Of a stretch of DNA of 64,000 nucleotides, positions 57,301 to 64,000 are shown piece after piece. The notes below the pieces were generated by a model. It was not told the origin of the DNA. It worked only from the letters and a program-made list of their open reading frames with translations, and did no database searches. The stretch comes from Bin80 sp026708685 (lineage in GTDB: Bacteria; Bacteroidota; Rhodothermia; Rhodothermales; Bin80), in assembly GCA_965200955.1 (NCBI GenBank), contig OZ241742.1:3906001-3970000 (forward strand). Direction: 5' to 3'. How positions within the stretch are numbered: position 1 is the stretch's first letter; every line of letters starts with the position of its first letter. A program made the translations under genes and the position numbers.

Positions 57301-57608
57301 GCGTTCGTTGGTGGACCCGGGACTGCTTGATACGTATTCTCTTTCAAAGTAGGGGAGGCAATTGGTTGATCCACATCTATACTACCAAAAGATGAAGGAT
57401 TACGATCCAAATGAGAATCCCTACGAACTGAAACGGAGCTCTCATCATGATTTACCGAATCGGAATCGGCCAATCCATCAGGAGAGAGTTCAGAAATCCT
57501 ACGATCTAAAAAATTGGGGGGGGGTAGAACGGAGGAGTCCATGTGGAGCGAGTCACTTGCTACTCCAGGAATCACGGCTAACAATAAAAAGAAACTGATC
57601 ACAGACAT
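54306..57608 (-). CDS. FN3/Calx-beta/Ig-like T9SS surface protein, in frame
   Basis: A 1100-residue secreted protein: signal peptide SFFLLLAVIPGVASDS, then the C9 tract encoding PPP (SSVLPPPNFLD). An acidic spacer, five FN3 domains, a Calx-beta domain, three putative-Ig domains and a T9SS sorting domain (SNYPNPFHSSTNLVFD, GAYLYRIHATSL) follow. It is a shorter paralogue of the gene at 42-46 kb, with the first three FN3 and the whole C-terminal half corresponding, but with four fewer FN3 repeats. Many stretches are nearly identical in DNA. Likely exported through T9SS and attached to the cell surface as an adhesin or shield; binding partner unknown. Confidence 0.88.
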   Translation of the reverse strand: MSVISFFLLLAVIPGVASDSLHMDSSVLPPPNFLDRRISELSPDGLADSDSVNHDESSVSVRRDSHLDRNPSSFGSIDVDQPIASPTLKENTYQAVPGPPTNARVNLSFSGFLYLYITWDVPSNDGGSDITDYNIEWSTDGTSWDDLTGTAGYSAHTVYSSRLTPGKTFRFRVRAVNSTGEGPPSNVVMATALPSTGIGIPTNVMATQTSLSEITVSWDAPTDLPQGESVTAYGIFRTDDNGDFWDYLGRVRSNELSYTDTDDTLTLGTTYGYLVHSSGSMGANPFSSPSFVTLSIPPDAPSSLRATSIRRTSINLSWRAPQNEGSSSIIGYRIQSSPDNTDTSNWSNVVANTGNTQTSYTVTGLSPNARRFYRVFAINSHRESLQPSNVIGATTLAISAPAAPTSLTATASGQTTINLSWTAPSSTGGSPITGYRIQWSTDGNDPWTNLTRTNTTATATTDSHTGLTAGTTRYYRVYAINSVGDSPASDVVSATTSTTAATVPSVPRLLNASASGQTTINLSWTVPSSTGGSPITGYRIQWSTDGNDPWNNLTRTNTTATATTDSHTGLTAGTTRHYRVYAINSVGESAQPSNVASSTTTTPATTADVVVSFDATASQVNEDGTTATVQVNVNPASPSSLTITYSLGGTATENADYTIEGSGSVTVAANATSATLSIVITNDPVNESDETVIVTLTSGTGYDIGSQSVHTLTIVDDDAIEVQPLSFATTISNQSFLVGVPIDEVVLPDAVGGTQPYRYALTPDPPAGLEFDASTRSISGTPSASMPATTYTYTVTDDDNATAMQTFTIEVIAPQALVFADSVADQMLPLGKAIADLVLPSAKGGVLPYVYALTPDPPKGITFDAETRMLSGTPSEVTKSQVYTYTVEDRAGTSSKLDFEMEVYTIMFTETVPNQSYPRGQVIDPLVLPEVTGGVPPIQYTLTLLDLPYYLKFDLATRTISGTPLEVTPPISLTYKAMDQNGVADSLVFSIGVISPVHTEENPGIPQEFQGYSNYPNPFHSSTNLVFDLPWPAQVQVEVMDVTGRRLVSTPSEYLTAGWGHEIELSDLNLPSGAYLYRIHATSLDDRSSSVYVGHFMSVR
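55830..56440 (-). repeat. Near-identical FN3-coding DNA repeats, 309-bp period (gene 2)
   Basis: Two consecutive FN3 units repeat with a 309-base period and are almost identical to those at 43860-44500, including the exact run TCCATCGGTTGACCACTGTA. This supports recent duplication or gene conversion between the two genes. Confidence 0.75.
57516..57524 (-). repeat. Homopolymer C9 tract, frame ON
   Basis: Nine G on the plus strand (C9 in the gene), 28 codons after the start. Here the flanking AA before T6 keeps the frame open, unlike the paralogue, which has a single A. Confidence 0.85.
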
Positions 57609-57968
57609 TATTCAGATGAATGTTTTGAATATGAGCCTTTTGCAAAACCTCAGGATCAACTCCAAAAAACGAACCAGAAGAGCATCAGTGCATTAATTTT
57701 TTCTAAAACGCAGAGGTTTTGCAAACGCCTCATATTATGGCTAATTTACAAAATAATGGAGGAAAATGCAAATTGTTAACGATAATTAGATCTTAGAGTA
57801 TCATAGATTGTCAATAATGTATAAATCAAGGAAAAAGTCGTCTTAGACTATTGGCGAAAGTATATACTTAGAAAAAGGAGTGAGATCAATCAATTCATGA
57901 TTTTGCTACATGCGAATGAAGACGAAATGGAATGATCTCAAAAAATGATACTTCACAAATTGAGTGAT
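57609..57968. other. Intergenic region between the FN3 gene and glpF
   Basis: About 360 AT-rich bases with no gene. It must hold the promoter of the FN3 gene and the 3' end of the glpKF transcript. No clear terminator seen. Confidence 0.4.
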
Positions 57969-58679
57969 CTATTTACCGATCAGTAGAAAGATCCAGCCAG
58001 CCAGCAAACCACCTGCAATGGGTCCTAAGACAGGAATCCATGCATACCCCCAGTCACTTTCTCCTTTATGCTTCAGGGGAATCAATGCGTGGACAATCCG
58101 AGGGCTCAGATCGCGGGCAGGGTTGATCGCATATCCAGTCGTTCCACCAAGCGTAAGCCCGATGGCCAATACAATGATTCCCACGGGGATTGCATCCAAC
58201 GATCCAAGTCCGATTTCAGGTTCCACAAGGTATAACACAGCGAAGACAAGCACGAAGGTAGCTATCATTTCGCTGAGGAAGTTGAAGGCATTGTTTCGGA
58301 TGGCTGGGGCAGTGCAGAAGACGGCCCGATTGATATCAGTATCTTCGGTGACCTGAAAATGATTCCAATAAAACAGATATACCAGGAATGCACCTAATGC
58401 ACCACCCAAGAATTGGGCCGTCAAATAAAGAGGGACTAAACCCCAATCAAAGGTTCCAGACAGAGCAAGCCCAAGCGTGACTGCAGGATTGATATGTGCA
58501 CCGCTATAGTTAGCTACAATAAATACAGCGACAAAAACAGAAACGCCCCAGCCTAAACTGATGGTGATCCATCCAGCACCATGTCCTTTGGTTTGTTGCA
58601 GGATGACATTCGCTACGACACCATTGCCAAGCAATAAAAGGATGCCTGTGCCTATAAATTCTGCCAAGAAAGGACTCAT
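57969..58679 (-). CDS. glpF: Glycerol uptake facilitator (aquaglyceroporin)
   Basis: A 236-residue inner-membrane channel of the MIP family with six hydrophobic helices. Both NPA boxes are present: GAHINPAVTLG in the first half and GYAINPARDLSPR in the second. The Asp after NPAR is the mark of glycerol-conducting members. ATG at 58679 (MSPFLAEFIGTG) lies 10 bases after the glpK stop, so glpK and glpF form one operon for glycerol entry and trapping. Confidence 0.95.
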   Translation of the reverse strand: MSPFLAEFIGTGILLLLGNGVVANVILQQTKGHGAGWITISLGWGVSVFVAVFIVANYSGAHINPAVTLGLALSGTFDWGLVPLYLTAQFLGGALGAFLVYLFYWNHFQVTEDTDINRAVFCTAPAIRNNAFNFLSEMIATFVLVFAVLYLVEPEIGLGSLDAIPVGIIVLAIGLTLGGTTGYAINPARDLSPRIVHALIPLKHKGESDWGYAWIPVLGPIAGGLLAGWIFLLIGK

Positions 58680-58689
58680 AGATCTAAGA

Positions 58690-60186
58690 CTAGGTTTGTG
58701 ATGATTTCGATTGTGAGTGTTTAGACCGCTCAACAGCTTCGGACCACGCTTCCATGAGATGTTCGGCGGTGGAACGGGGCATTTGAGGCTCAAAGGTCTG
58801 ATCCACTTGCCATAAGCTGCTCAGCACTTCTATATCTGGCCAGTAGCCAATGGCGATCCCAGATAGATAAGCAGCTCCCAGAGCGGTAGTTTCGCGCACG
58901 ACTGGACGAACCACAGGAACATCAAGAATGTCGGCCTGAAATTGCATCAGGAGATTATTTGCTGTGGCTCCGCCGTCAACGCGTACCTCAGTCAATTGAA
59001 TGTTGGCATCTGCTTCCATCGCTTTGATGACATCTGCGCTTTGATAAGCAATACTCTCAAGAGCTGCACGAGCAATATGGGAGGCATTGCTTCCTCGAGT
59101 CAATCCAGAGATGGTGCCACGAGCGTAGGGATCCCAGTGAGGAGCTCCTAATCCCGTGAAGGCAGGCACCATCATGACGCCTCCGCTATCATCAACTTTA
59201 GATGCGAGTAGCTCCACATCGGAAGACTGGCGGATCAGACCTAACTCATCTCGTAGCCACTGTACGACGGCACCACCGATGAAGACACTTCCTTCAAGAG
59301 CGAATTGTGTGGAGTCATGAACCTGCCATGCAACAGTGGTCAACAACTGATGTGTTGAAGCCATTGCCTCAGAACCCGTATTCATCAGCAAAAAACAACC
59401 CGTTCCATAGGTGTTTTTGACCATGCCAGGTTTGCTACATACCTGTCCAAAGAGAGCTGCTTGTTGATCACCAGCAATTCCAGAAATGGGAATGGAATGA
59501 CCCAGGAAATCCGTCTCTCCTATAATGCCACACGAGGGGACAATGGTAGGTAAAATGTCAACGGGAATGCTTAGTATCTCACAGAGTTCTTGGTCCCACT
59601 CTTGGGTATGTAGATTGTACAGAAGTGTTCGGCTTGCGTTGGACACATCGGTGCAATGATGTCTCCCATTGGTGAGATTCCAGATCAGCCATGAATCAAT
59701 GGTTCCAGCACATAAGCGACCCGCCTTTGCTAAATCACCAGCATTTGGAATGTGATCTAGAAGCCATTTGATTTTTGTGCCTGAAAAATATGGATCCAGC
59801 AAAAGTCCAGTACGTTGCTGAAATATATCTGATAGTCCATCGGTGCGTAGTTGATCACAATCCGCGGCGGTACGGCGGTCCTGCCAGACAATGGCATGAT
59901 GGAGCGGCTGACCTGTCTCACGATCCCATAAAACGGTGGTTTCGCGCTGATTGGTGATACCAATTGCTTCAATATCCTGACTCATTAAGCCGCATGAGTG
60001 TAAAACTTCATGTGCAACGGATTGCTGAGATTGCCACAGATCATTAGGATTGTGTTCAACCCATCCGGGTTGGGGATAGATTTGCGGAAACTCTTGCTGG
60101 GCAGTTCCAACAATACATCCCTCCCTGTCAAAAATGATGGCACGCGAACTGGTTGTTCCTTGATCAAGTGCGAGAATATAGGACAT
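58690..60186 (-). CDS. glpK: Glycerol kinase
   Basis: A 498-residue FGGY-family kinase that phosphorylates glycerol to sn-glycerol-3-phosphate. It has the N-terminal phosphate-binding loop ALDQGTTSSRAIIFD. IGITNQRETTVLWDRETGQP, IVWQDRRTA, YFSGTKIKWLLDH and GTIDSWLIWNLT follow, then ISGIAGDQQAALFGQ and the C-terminal EVRVDGGATANNLLMQFQAD. All are standard for GlpK and the length is complete. Divergent from the subtilase gene. Confidence 0.97.
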   Translation of the reverse strand: MSYILALDQGTTSSRAIIFDREGCIVGTAQQEFPQIYPQPGWVEHNPNDLWQSQQSVAHEVLHSCGLMSQDIEAIGITNQRETTVLWDRETGQPLHHAIVWQDRRTAADCDQLRTDGLSDIFQQRTGLLLDPYFSGTKIKWLLDHIPNAGDLAKAGRLCAGTIDSWLIWNLTNGRHHCTDVSNASRTLLYNLHTQEWDQELCEILSIPVDILPTIVPSCGIIGETDFLGHSIPISGIAGDQQAALFGQVCSKPGMVKNTYGTGCFLLMNTGSEAMASTHQLLTTVAWQVHDSTQFALEGSVFIGGAVVQWLRDELGLIRQSSDVELLASKVDDSGGVMMVPAFTGLGAPHWDPYARGTISGLTRGSNASHIARAALESIAYQSADVIKAMEADANIQLTEVRVDGGATANNLLMQFQADILDVPVVRPVVRETTALGAAYLSGIAIGYWPDIEVLSSLWQVDQTFEPQMPRSTAEHLMEAWSEAVERSKHSQSKSSQT

Positions 60187-60274
60187 GATACATCAAAATT
60201 TCTGTACTAATATACTGATAAATGCAACCCCATGTATAGAGAAACGTAGTTTATGCAAATACAACTCTTCATTG

Positions 60275-61765
60275 ATGGATGCTCTGACAATCGTTACTGG
60301 TACTGCTCTGTTGTTGATTGCTATTGGCATATCTGACAGAGATAACGGCTCTTGGGTGATTTTGACAGGGTTTGCCATGGCCGCAGTTGCGGTCATGATC
60401 CGACTTTTCTCTGGCGATGGATTGATCCAAATCGGGATTGAATTGCTCCGAGATTGTGGCATCAGTTTACTGATTGCCTCCGCCTATATGGCTGTCAGGA
60501 AATTAGCCGAACATGCACGCCCTTACATGATTCTTGGTATGGCATCATTGATTTTATCGGGCCTTCTTTTTGGAGCACAGTACCTTTGGCAAACGGTTTG
60601 GAATCACGAAACACTGTCCGTTCTTGTGGAATTGGGACTTGATGATTCCATAGAGGAAGTGGAAGGAATTCTCACTCAATATGCGGATGCTTGGGAGCAA
60701 GCATTTCCAACGGTTGCTTTTTCAGACGATCGTGACCTATCACAGATTTATCTTGTTCATGTTTCCGAATCTCATGTACATGATATGATGAGTGCCCTCC
60801 GTGCAGATGCCGAGAATATTGATCATGTTGAACTCAATAAGGCTGTACAACTTTTTCTTCCACCTTCAGAGCAAGCGATACATCCTACATCAAAGGATGT
60901 ACCCGAGAATGATCCTCTGGTTGATCTTCAGTGGGCATTGGATGCTGTTCAAGGCCACGAAGCTCTACAAGTGTTAAAACTGGAAAAGCCTCAGCGAAGA
61001 GCACGCATTGCCATCGTAGATACTGGCGTTGAATCTGATCACGAAGATTTAGAGATGGTTTATGTTAAAGGGGTGCATTACGATGGGAATGGACATGGAA
61101 CGCATTGTGCTGGACTTGCTGGTGCTACGACTAACAATGGTTTGGGAATTGCCTCCCTCAACTGGGAAGGTCGCTTTGTTGAACTCATGGGGTTCAGGGC
61201 ACTTTCAGAGAGTGGTCATGGATCTCTTGAGCAGATTGCACAGGCCGTCATTGATGCTGTTCAGGCGAATGCAGATGTCATTTCGATGTCACTGGGTTTA
61301 CGGTCCGATGAAGAGCCAAGAGTGCTCTTCCATGCTGTAGAATTTGCCCTTGAACGCGGTGTCATCGTAGTCGCCTCTTCAGGAAATTCTAACGAAGATG
61401 CACTGGGTCATTATCCGTCAAGTATTGAGGATGTTATTGCCATTGCAGCTGTAGACCAGACTCTTTCCAAGGCGACATTTTCCAATACAGTCGGCAATCT
61501 ATCCAGACCTCTGGCAGCTCCAGGTGTAGATATTCACTCTACCTTTCATGGCGGCGACTATGAAACGTTAAGCGGAACATCCATGGCAACTCCTATCGTT
61601 GCTGGATTGGTGGCCGTTATGCTGTCCATCAACCCAAAGTTGACTTCTGATGACATCTATACTATTTTGCATGAAACGGGTAGGGAGATTTCTGATACTC
61701 CGTTGGTCGGTCGTCTGATCAATGCAGAGAATGCAATAGAGCGTGCCAAGAATATCCACATATAG
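60275..61765 (+). CDS. Membrane-anchored subtilisin-like (S8) serine protease
   Basis: A 496-residue protein. Three to four hydrophobic segments in the first 110 residues (IVTGTALLLIAIGIS, ILTGFAMAAVAVMI, ISLLIASAYMAVRKL, MILGMASLILSGLLFGAQYLW) replace a normal signal peptide. A spacer of about 100 residues leads to the S8 domain with the complete triad: Asp249 (AIVDTGVE), His277 (GNGHGTHCAG) and Ser436 (SGTSMATP). The membrane topology with the protease at the C-terminal end is unusual. ATG at 60275; the frame is open 90 bases upstream toward glpK. Confidence 0.88.
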   Translation: MDALTIVTGTALLLIAIGISDRDNGSWVILTGFAMAAVAVMIRLFSGDGLIQIGIELLRDCGISLLIASAYMAVRKLAEHARPYMILGMASLILSGLLFGAQYLWQTVWNHETLSVLVELGLDDSIEEVEGILTQYADAWEQAFPTVAFSDDRDLSQIYLVHVSESHVHDMMSALRADAENIDHVELNKAVQLFLPPSEQAIHPTSKDVPENDPLVDLQWALDAVQGHEALQVLKLEKPQRRARIAIVDTGVESDHEDLEMVYVKGVHYDGNGHGTHCAGLAGATTNNGLGIASLNWEGRFVELMGFRALSESGHGSLEQIAQAVIDAVQANADVISMSLGLRSDEEPRVLFHAVEFALERGVIVVASSGNSNEDALGHYPSSIEDVIAIAAVDQTLSKATFSNTVGNLSRPLAAPGVDIHSTFHGGDYETLSGTSMATPIVAGLVAVMLSINPKLTSDDIYTILHETGREISDTPLVGRLINAENAIERAKNIHI

Positions 61766-61996
61766 CTTTATGTTCGTTTTTAGTCTTCAATATATCACTC
61801 CAGTTTGAGATCGTACGAGGAGAGGGATTCTGACAATAGAGATTCATTTAGATTGAAGAATACCGCTTGGTATAAAATGATTGAATGTTTTGGATGGAAG
61901 CACTTTAGTCAATGGAATTATGCATAAAATGTCATAAAGATCTACAATGTACTAAGATACTCTCAGAACAGGATTTTCCAAGAGTCATGAGCACCT

Positions 61997-62920
61997 TTAC
62001 ATGAACAACTGTTCCAATGCATTACGTTGCTCTGCATGCTTTTTAGGATTCTGTTGAATCAGTTTTCTGAGATTGAGGAGTTTCCATTGAACCCCAGATA
62101 AATGTATAGCCTCAGGGAAACCGAGTAAACCAAAATCTGGCTCAGCATCGTGCAGTGAAAGAAGAAACTCTGCAATCGGTCCTGTAAGGCGAGACGAGAC
62201 ATCTTCATGTAGTCTTTGAGCAGTTTCAACGAGTTTTGGAAGCGAGACATCAATAAGACTCATTCCTTCAAAATCATCATTATACCATTCTTCACGAACT
62301 GTTCCTGATGGATTCAAGGATTCATGCATGGGTCGCTTTGAACAAGCAACATACACCATATACACACGGAAGAGTTTATCACTCAGTCCCTCGTTGTCGT
62401 AGAGAACCATGACATCAAAAAGATCTCTAGGATGCTTACGTTCCATTGCTGCACAGAGTTTGCCAGCGTACAGATCCTCAAAGGATACGACTTTCATCTC
62501 TATGAATTGGAATGTTTCAGAGGCGGATTTGGATGTGGGGAGTACTTGAGTGGGCAGAACCGTTCCACGAGTAATGGTTGATATATCAATTTTAATATCT
62601 ATCTCATCACGAAAAATATAAACCTGATTAAGTCCAGTTCGCCTACTCTTGTTGTATTTGGCATCAATTCCGTTTGGACTTTTAGAGATTAAATCTGCCG
62701 TATTTTGAAGGGCAGATACAATGTTCTTGAGTGAAGTATTACGATCTTCAGTCGGAAGCCATGAAAGGTCAATATCTACGGAGAGCCTTGGCATATCTTG
62801 ATAGAACATGTTAATCGCTGTTCCACCTTTAAGGGCAAATCTCACTTCTTGAGAGACAATTGGTAGAATCTTCATGAGAAGCTTGACTTGTTGAAAATAT
62901 TTAGACTTTACGTCCATCAT
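61997..62920 (-). CDS. AbiEii-type nucleotidyltransferase toxin
   Basis: A 307-residue protein of the AbiEii/AbiGii (DUF1814) nucleotidyltransferase family. The catalytic motif pair is LKGGTAINMFY and LSVDIDLSW (residues about 31-52), and a conserved FEDLYAGKLCAAMERKHPRDLFDV segment lies mid-protein. Type IV toxins of this family modify tRNA or other targets and give phage resistance by abortive infection. Starts at one of two adjacent ATGs (62920/62917), overlapping the upstream AbiEi-like gene by about 20 bases. Both enzymes look complete. Confidence 0.88.
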   Translation of the reverse strand: MMDVKSKYFQQVKLLMKILPIVSQEVRFALKGGTAINMFYQDMPRLSVDIDLSWLPTEDRNTSLKNIVSALQNTADLISKSPNGIDAKYNKSRRTGLNQVYIFRDEIDIKIDISTITRGTVLPTQVLPTSKSASETFQFIEMKVVSFEDLYAGKLCAAMERKHPRDLFDVMVLYDNEGLSDKLFRVYMVYVACSKRPMHESLNPSGTVREEWYNDDFEGMSLIDVSLPKLVETAQRLHEDVSSRLTGPIAEFLLSLHDAEPDFGLLGFPEAIHLSGVQWKLLNLRKLIQQNPKKHAEQRNALEQLFM

Positions 62921-63743
62921 AGTAAATTGGATTGATGAAACCCTTTGGGAAGGATACATGATACGTTGAGTCAAAAATTCCATTGGGAACAAGACTTCGA
63001 TGCCCTTTACCAAAGTCAATTTGATGAGGATTCAGATCTTTCATCCATTCTGGTCTGAATAACTCCATGTACACAAAAAACAATCGCTTAACTTTAGCAC
63101 TGCGACAGATCTTGAGCAAATCCATCATGAGATCAGGTTTTATCCAGTCTAACCAATTGAAAAAATGTTTGACGTATTCAAAGGTAGTTTTATTAGGCAA
63201 CATATCAATTAATTCAAGAATTGCACGTTCTGGACGTGATACATTAAACGCCCATTGCCATGTCTCCTCTGCCCAATCGTGAGAATAATATATTTCAGCA
63301 TGTTCAATGATCCCTAATGGGCTATTGTTGAACATCGTGGCGTTGTGAATGATTATTTTTCTATTTGCATGCAAGTGCCTTATCCAAGAAGGGGCATGAC
63401 CATAAAAATGAACATGTTGAGAATCTCCAAATTCAGCATATTTAGATGAACCATTAATATCGAGAGCACCGTGTGCCCCAAGATGAACATTATAACCCAT
63501 CAAGTGCTGTAGAGAGAGGAGTACGGTTTGCCATGGTAGGTCCCTATTATTACCATTACCCCGTGCTGGTAATGGGCGGCGGTAAACGCCACGAACAACA
63601 CGCTCTATCCAGCCTTGCTGAACATAGTGATGTATGGATTTAGTGGCAATTCCCCTGAGGGTGAACCATGCGGAATCCACAATAAACCCTAGCGGAATCT
63701 CATTTATGAGATTTTTCGCACTCTGAGTCTGAGAAATAGACAT
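62901..63743 (-). CDS. AbiEi-type antitoxin (transcriptional regulator-like)
   Basis: A 280-residue partner of the AbiEii toxin. The N-terminal winged-helix region (FTLRGIATKSIHHYVQQGWIERVVRGVYRRP) matches the AbiEi antitoxin pattern in which a short helical domain is followed by VxRGVYxR/LP. The remainder (GYNVHLGAHGALDINGSSKY, RPERAILELIDMLP) fits the longer AbiEi_3-like form. It normally represses its own operon and neutralises the toxin. Starts at ATG 63743, with another ATG at 63749. Confidence 0.85.
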   Translation of the reverse strand: MSISQTQSAKNLINEIPLGFIVDSAWFTLRGIATKSIHHYVQQGWIERVVRGVYRRPLPARGNGNNRDLPWQTVLLSLQHLMGYNVHLGAHGALDINGSSKYAEFGDSQHVHFYGHAPSWIRHLHANRKIIIHNATMFNNSPLGIIEHAEIYYSHDWAEETWQWAFNVSRPERAILELIDMLPNKTTFEYVKHFFNWLDWIKPDLMMDLLKICRSAKVKRLFFVYMELFRPEWMKDLNPHQIDFGKGHRSLVPNGIFDSTYHVSFPKGFINPIYYDGRKV

Positions 63744-64000
63744 AATCATTAAGTTTGTAATATGAAACCTTCAAAAAAATTCATAATACATGGTAAATGA
63801 AGTAATAAATGAAGAAAGAATAAAAAAGTTCGTGTCTGAGAGATGGCTCAAAGATCATGATGTATACACAAAGTGATGCCCACAATGATGAATTTTGTCT
63901 CAGACAGATCGGTTAAGTCAAAAACGTTCAGTCTGAGATGACCTGAGATAAACGATTGAATTTTGAATCATCAATCAAGGACATAGGAACATCAACTCAG

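Noticed and set aside
1..64000. CRISPR arrays, tRNA or rRNA genes
   Set aside because: No regularly spaced 24-40-base repeats, no tRNA-like arms with a T-loop in context and no rRNA signature were seen on either strand; the only periodic repeats are FN3-coding.

Overview
The window reads as a chromosomal segment of a Bacteroidota/Rhodothermota-type bacterium. Several secreted proteins end in a type IX secretion (T9SS) C-terminal sorting domain with the SNYPNPF and GxYxYRI pattern. There is a DUF4292 lipoprotein, several outer-membrane beta-barrels and a Glu/Leu/Phe/Val dehydrogenase, few genes have a clear Shine-Dalgarno, and base composition is moderate. Many pseudogenes, two IS types, toxin-antitoxin-like pairs and FN3-rich surface proteins suggest a host-associated or biofilm lifestyle; that last point is inference.

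Layout. 1-5.3 kb: a 4Fe-4S/FAD redox pair, nadK, a DUF4292 lipoprotein and lpdA. 5.8-9.7 kb: a heavily decayed FN3/T9SS surface-protein gene, then a Panacea-type antitoxin gene with a frameshifted partner. 10.8-16.7 kb: a GIY-YIG protein and three overlapping outer-membrane genes (Wzi-like, small barrel, TonB-receptor-like). 16.9-28.7 kb: mostly housekeeping genes (an orphan TctC-like lipoprotein, DinB-like, mutY, an Omp85 protein, rsmE, secG, the RNase P RNA gene, a zinc-ribbon-family coiled-coil protein, a Nif3-like protein, an RpiB-like isomerase, serA, an acyltransferase). 28.7-32.4 kb: glutamate dehydrogenase, then the wreck of a transglutaminase / circularly permuted ATP-grasp cluster with a tnpB remnant inside it. 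33-42 kb: a Cache-domain T9SS protein, a cation/proton antiporter fused to regulatory domains, aroE, a TPR protein and a GHL10-type glycoside hydrolase. 42.3-57.6 kb: two related FN3/Calx-beta/Ig-like surface-protein genes flank an intact IS256-like element, a TnpB element and an ImmA/IrrE-type two-gene module. 58-64 kb: glpF-glpK, a membrane subtilase and an AbiE-type pair.

Three observations stand out. (1) The IS256-like element (47085-49671; 28-bp inverted repeats, 8-bp target duplication) carries the active transposase and, upstream, an intact transposase paralogue that has lost two of three catalytic acidic residues. A terminator-like hairpin lies between the two genes. (2) Both long FN3 surface-protein genes carry a run of nine C just after the signal peptide. 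One is in frame and the other is out of frame by one base, which is what slipped-strand phase variation would produce. (3) The two genes share near-identical 309-bp FN3-coding repeats that could recombine to change repeat number. A third, older family member is a pseudogene with three nonsense codons and three single-base frameshifts.
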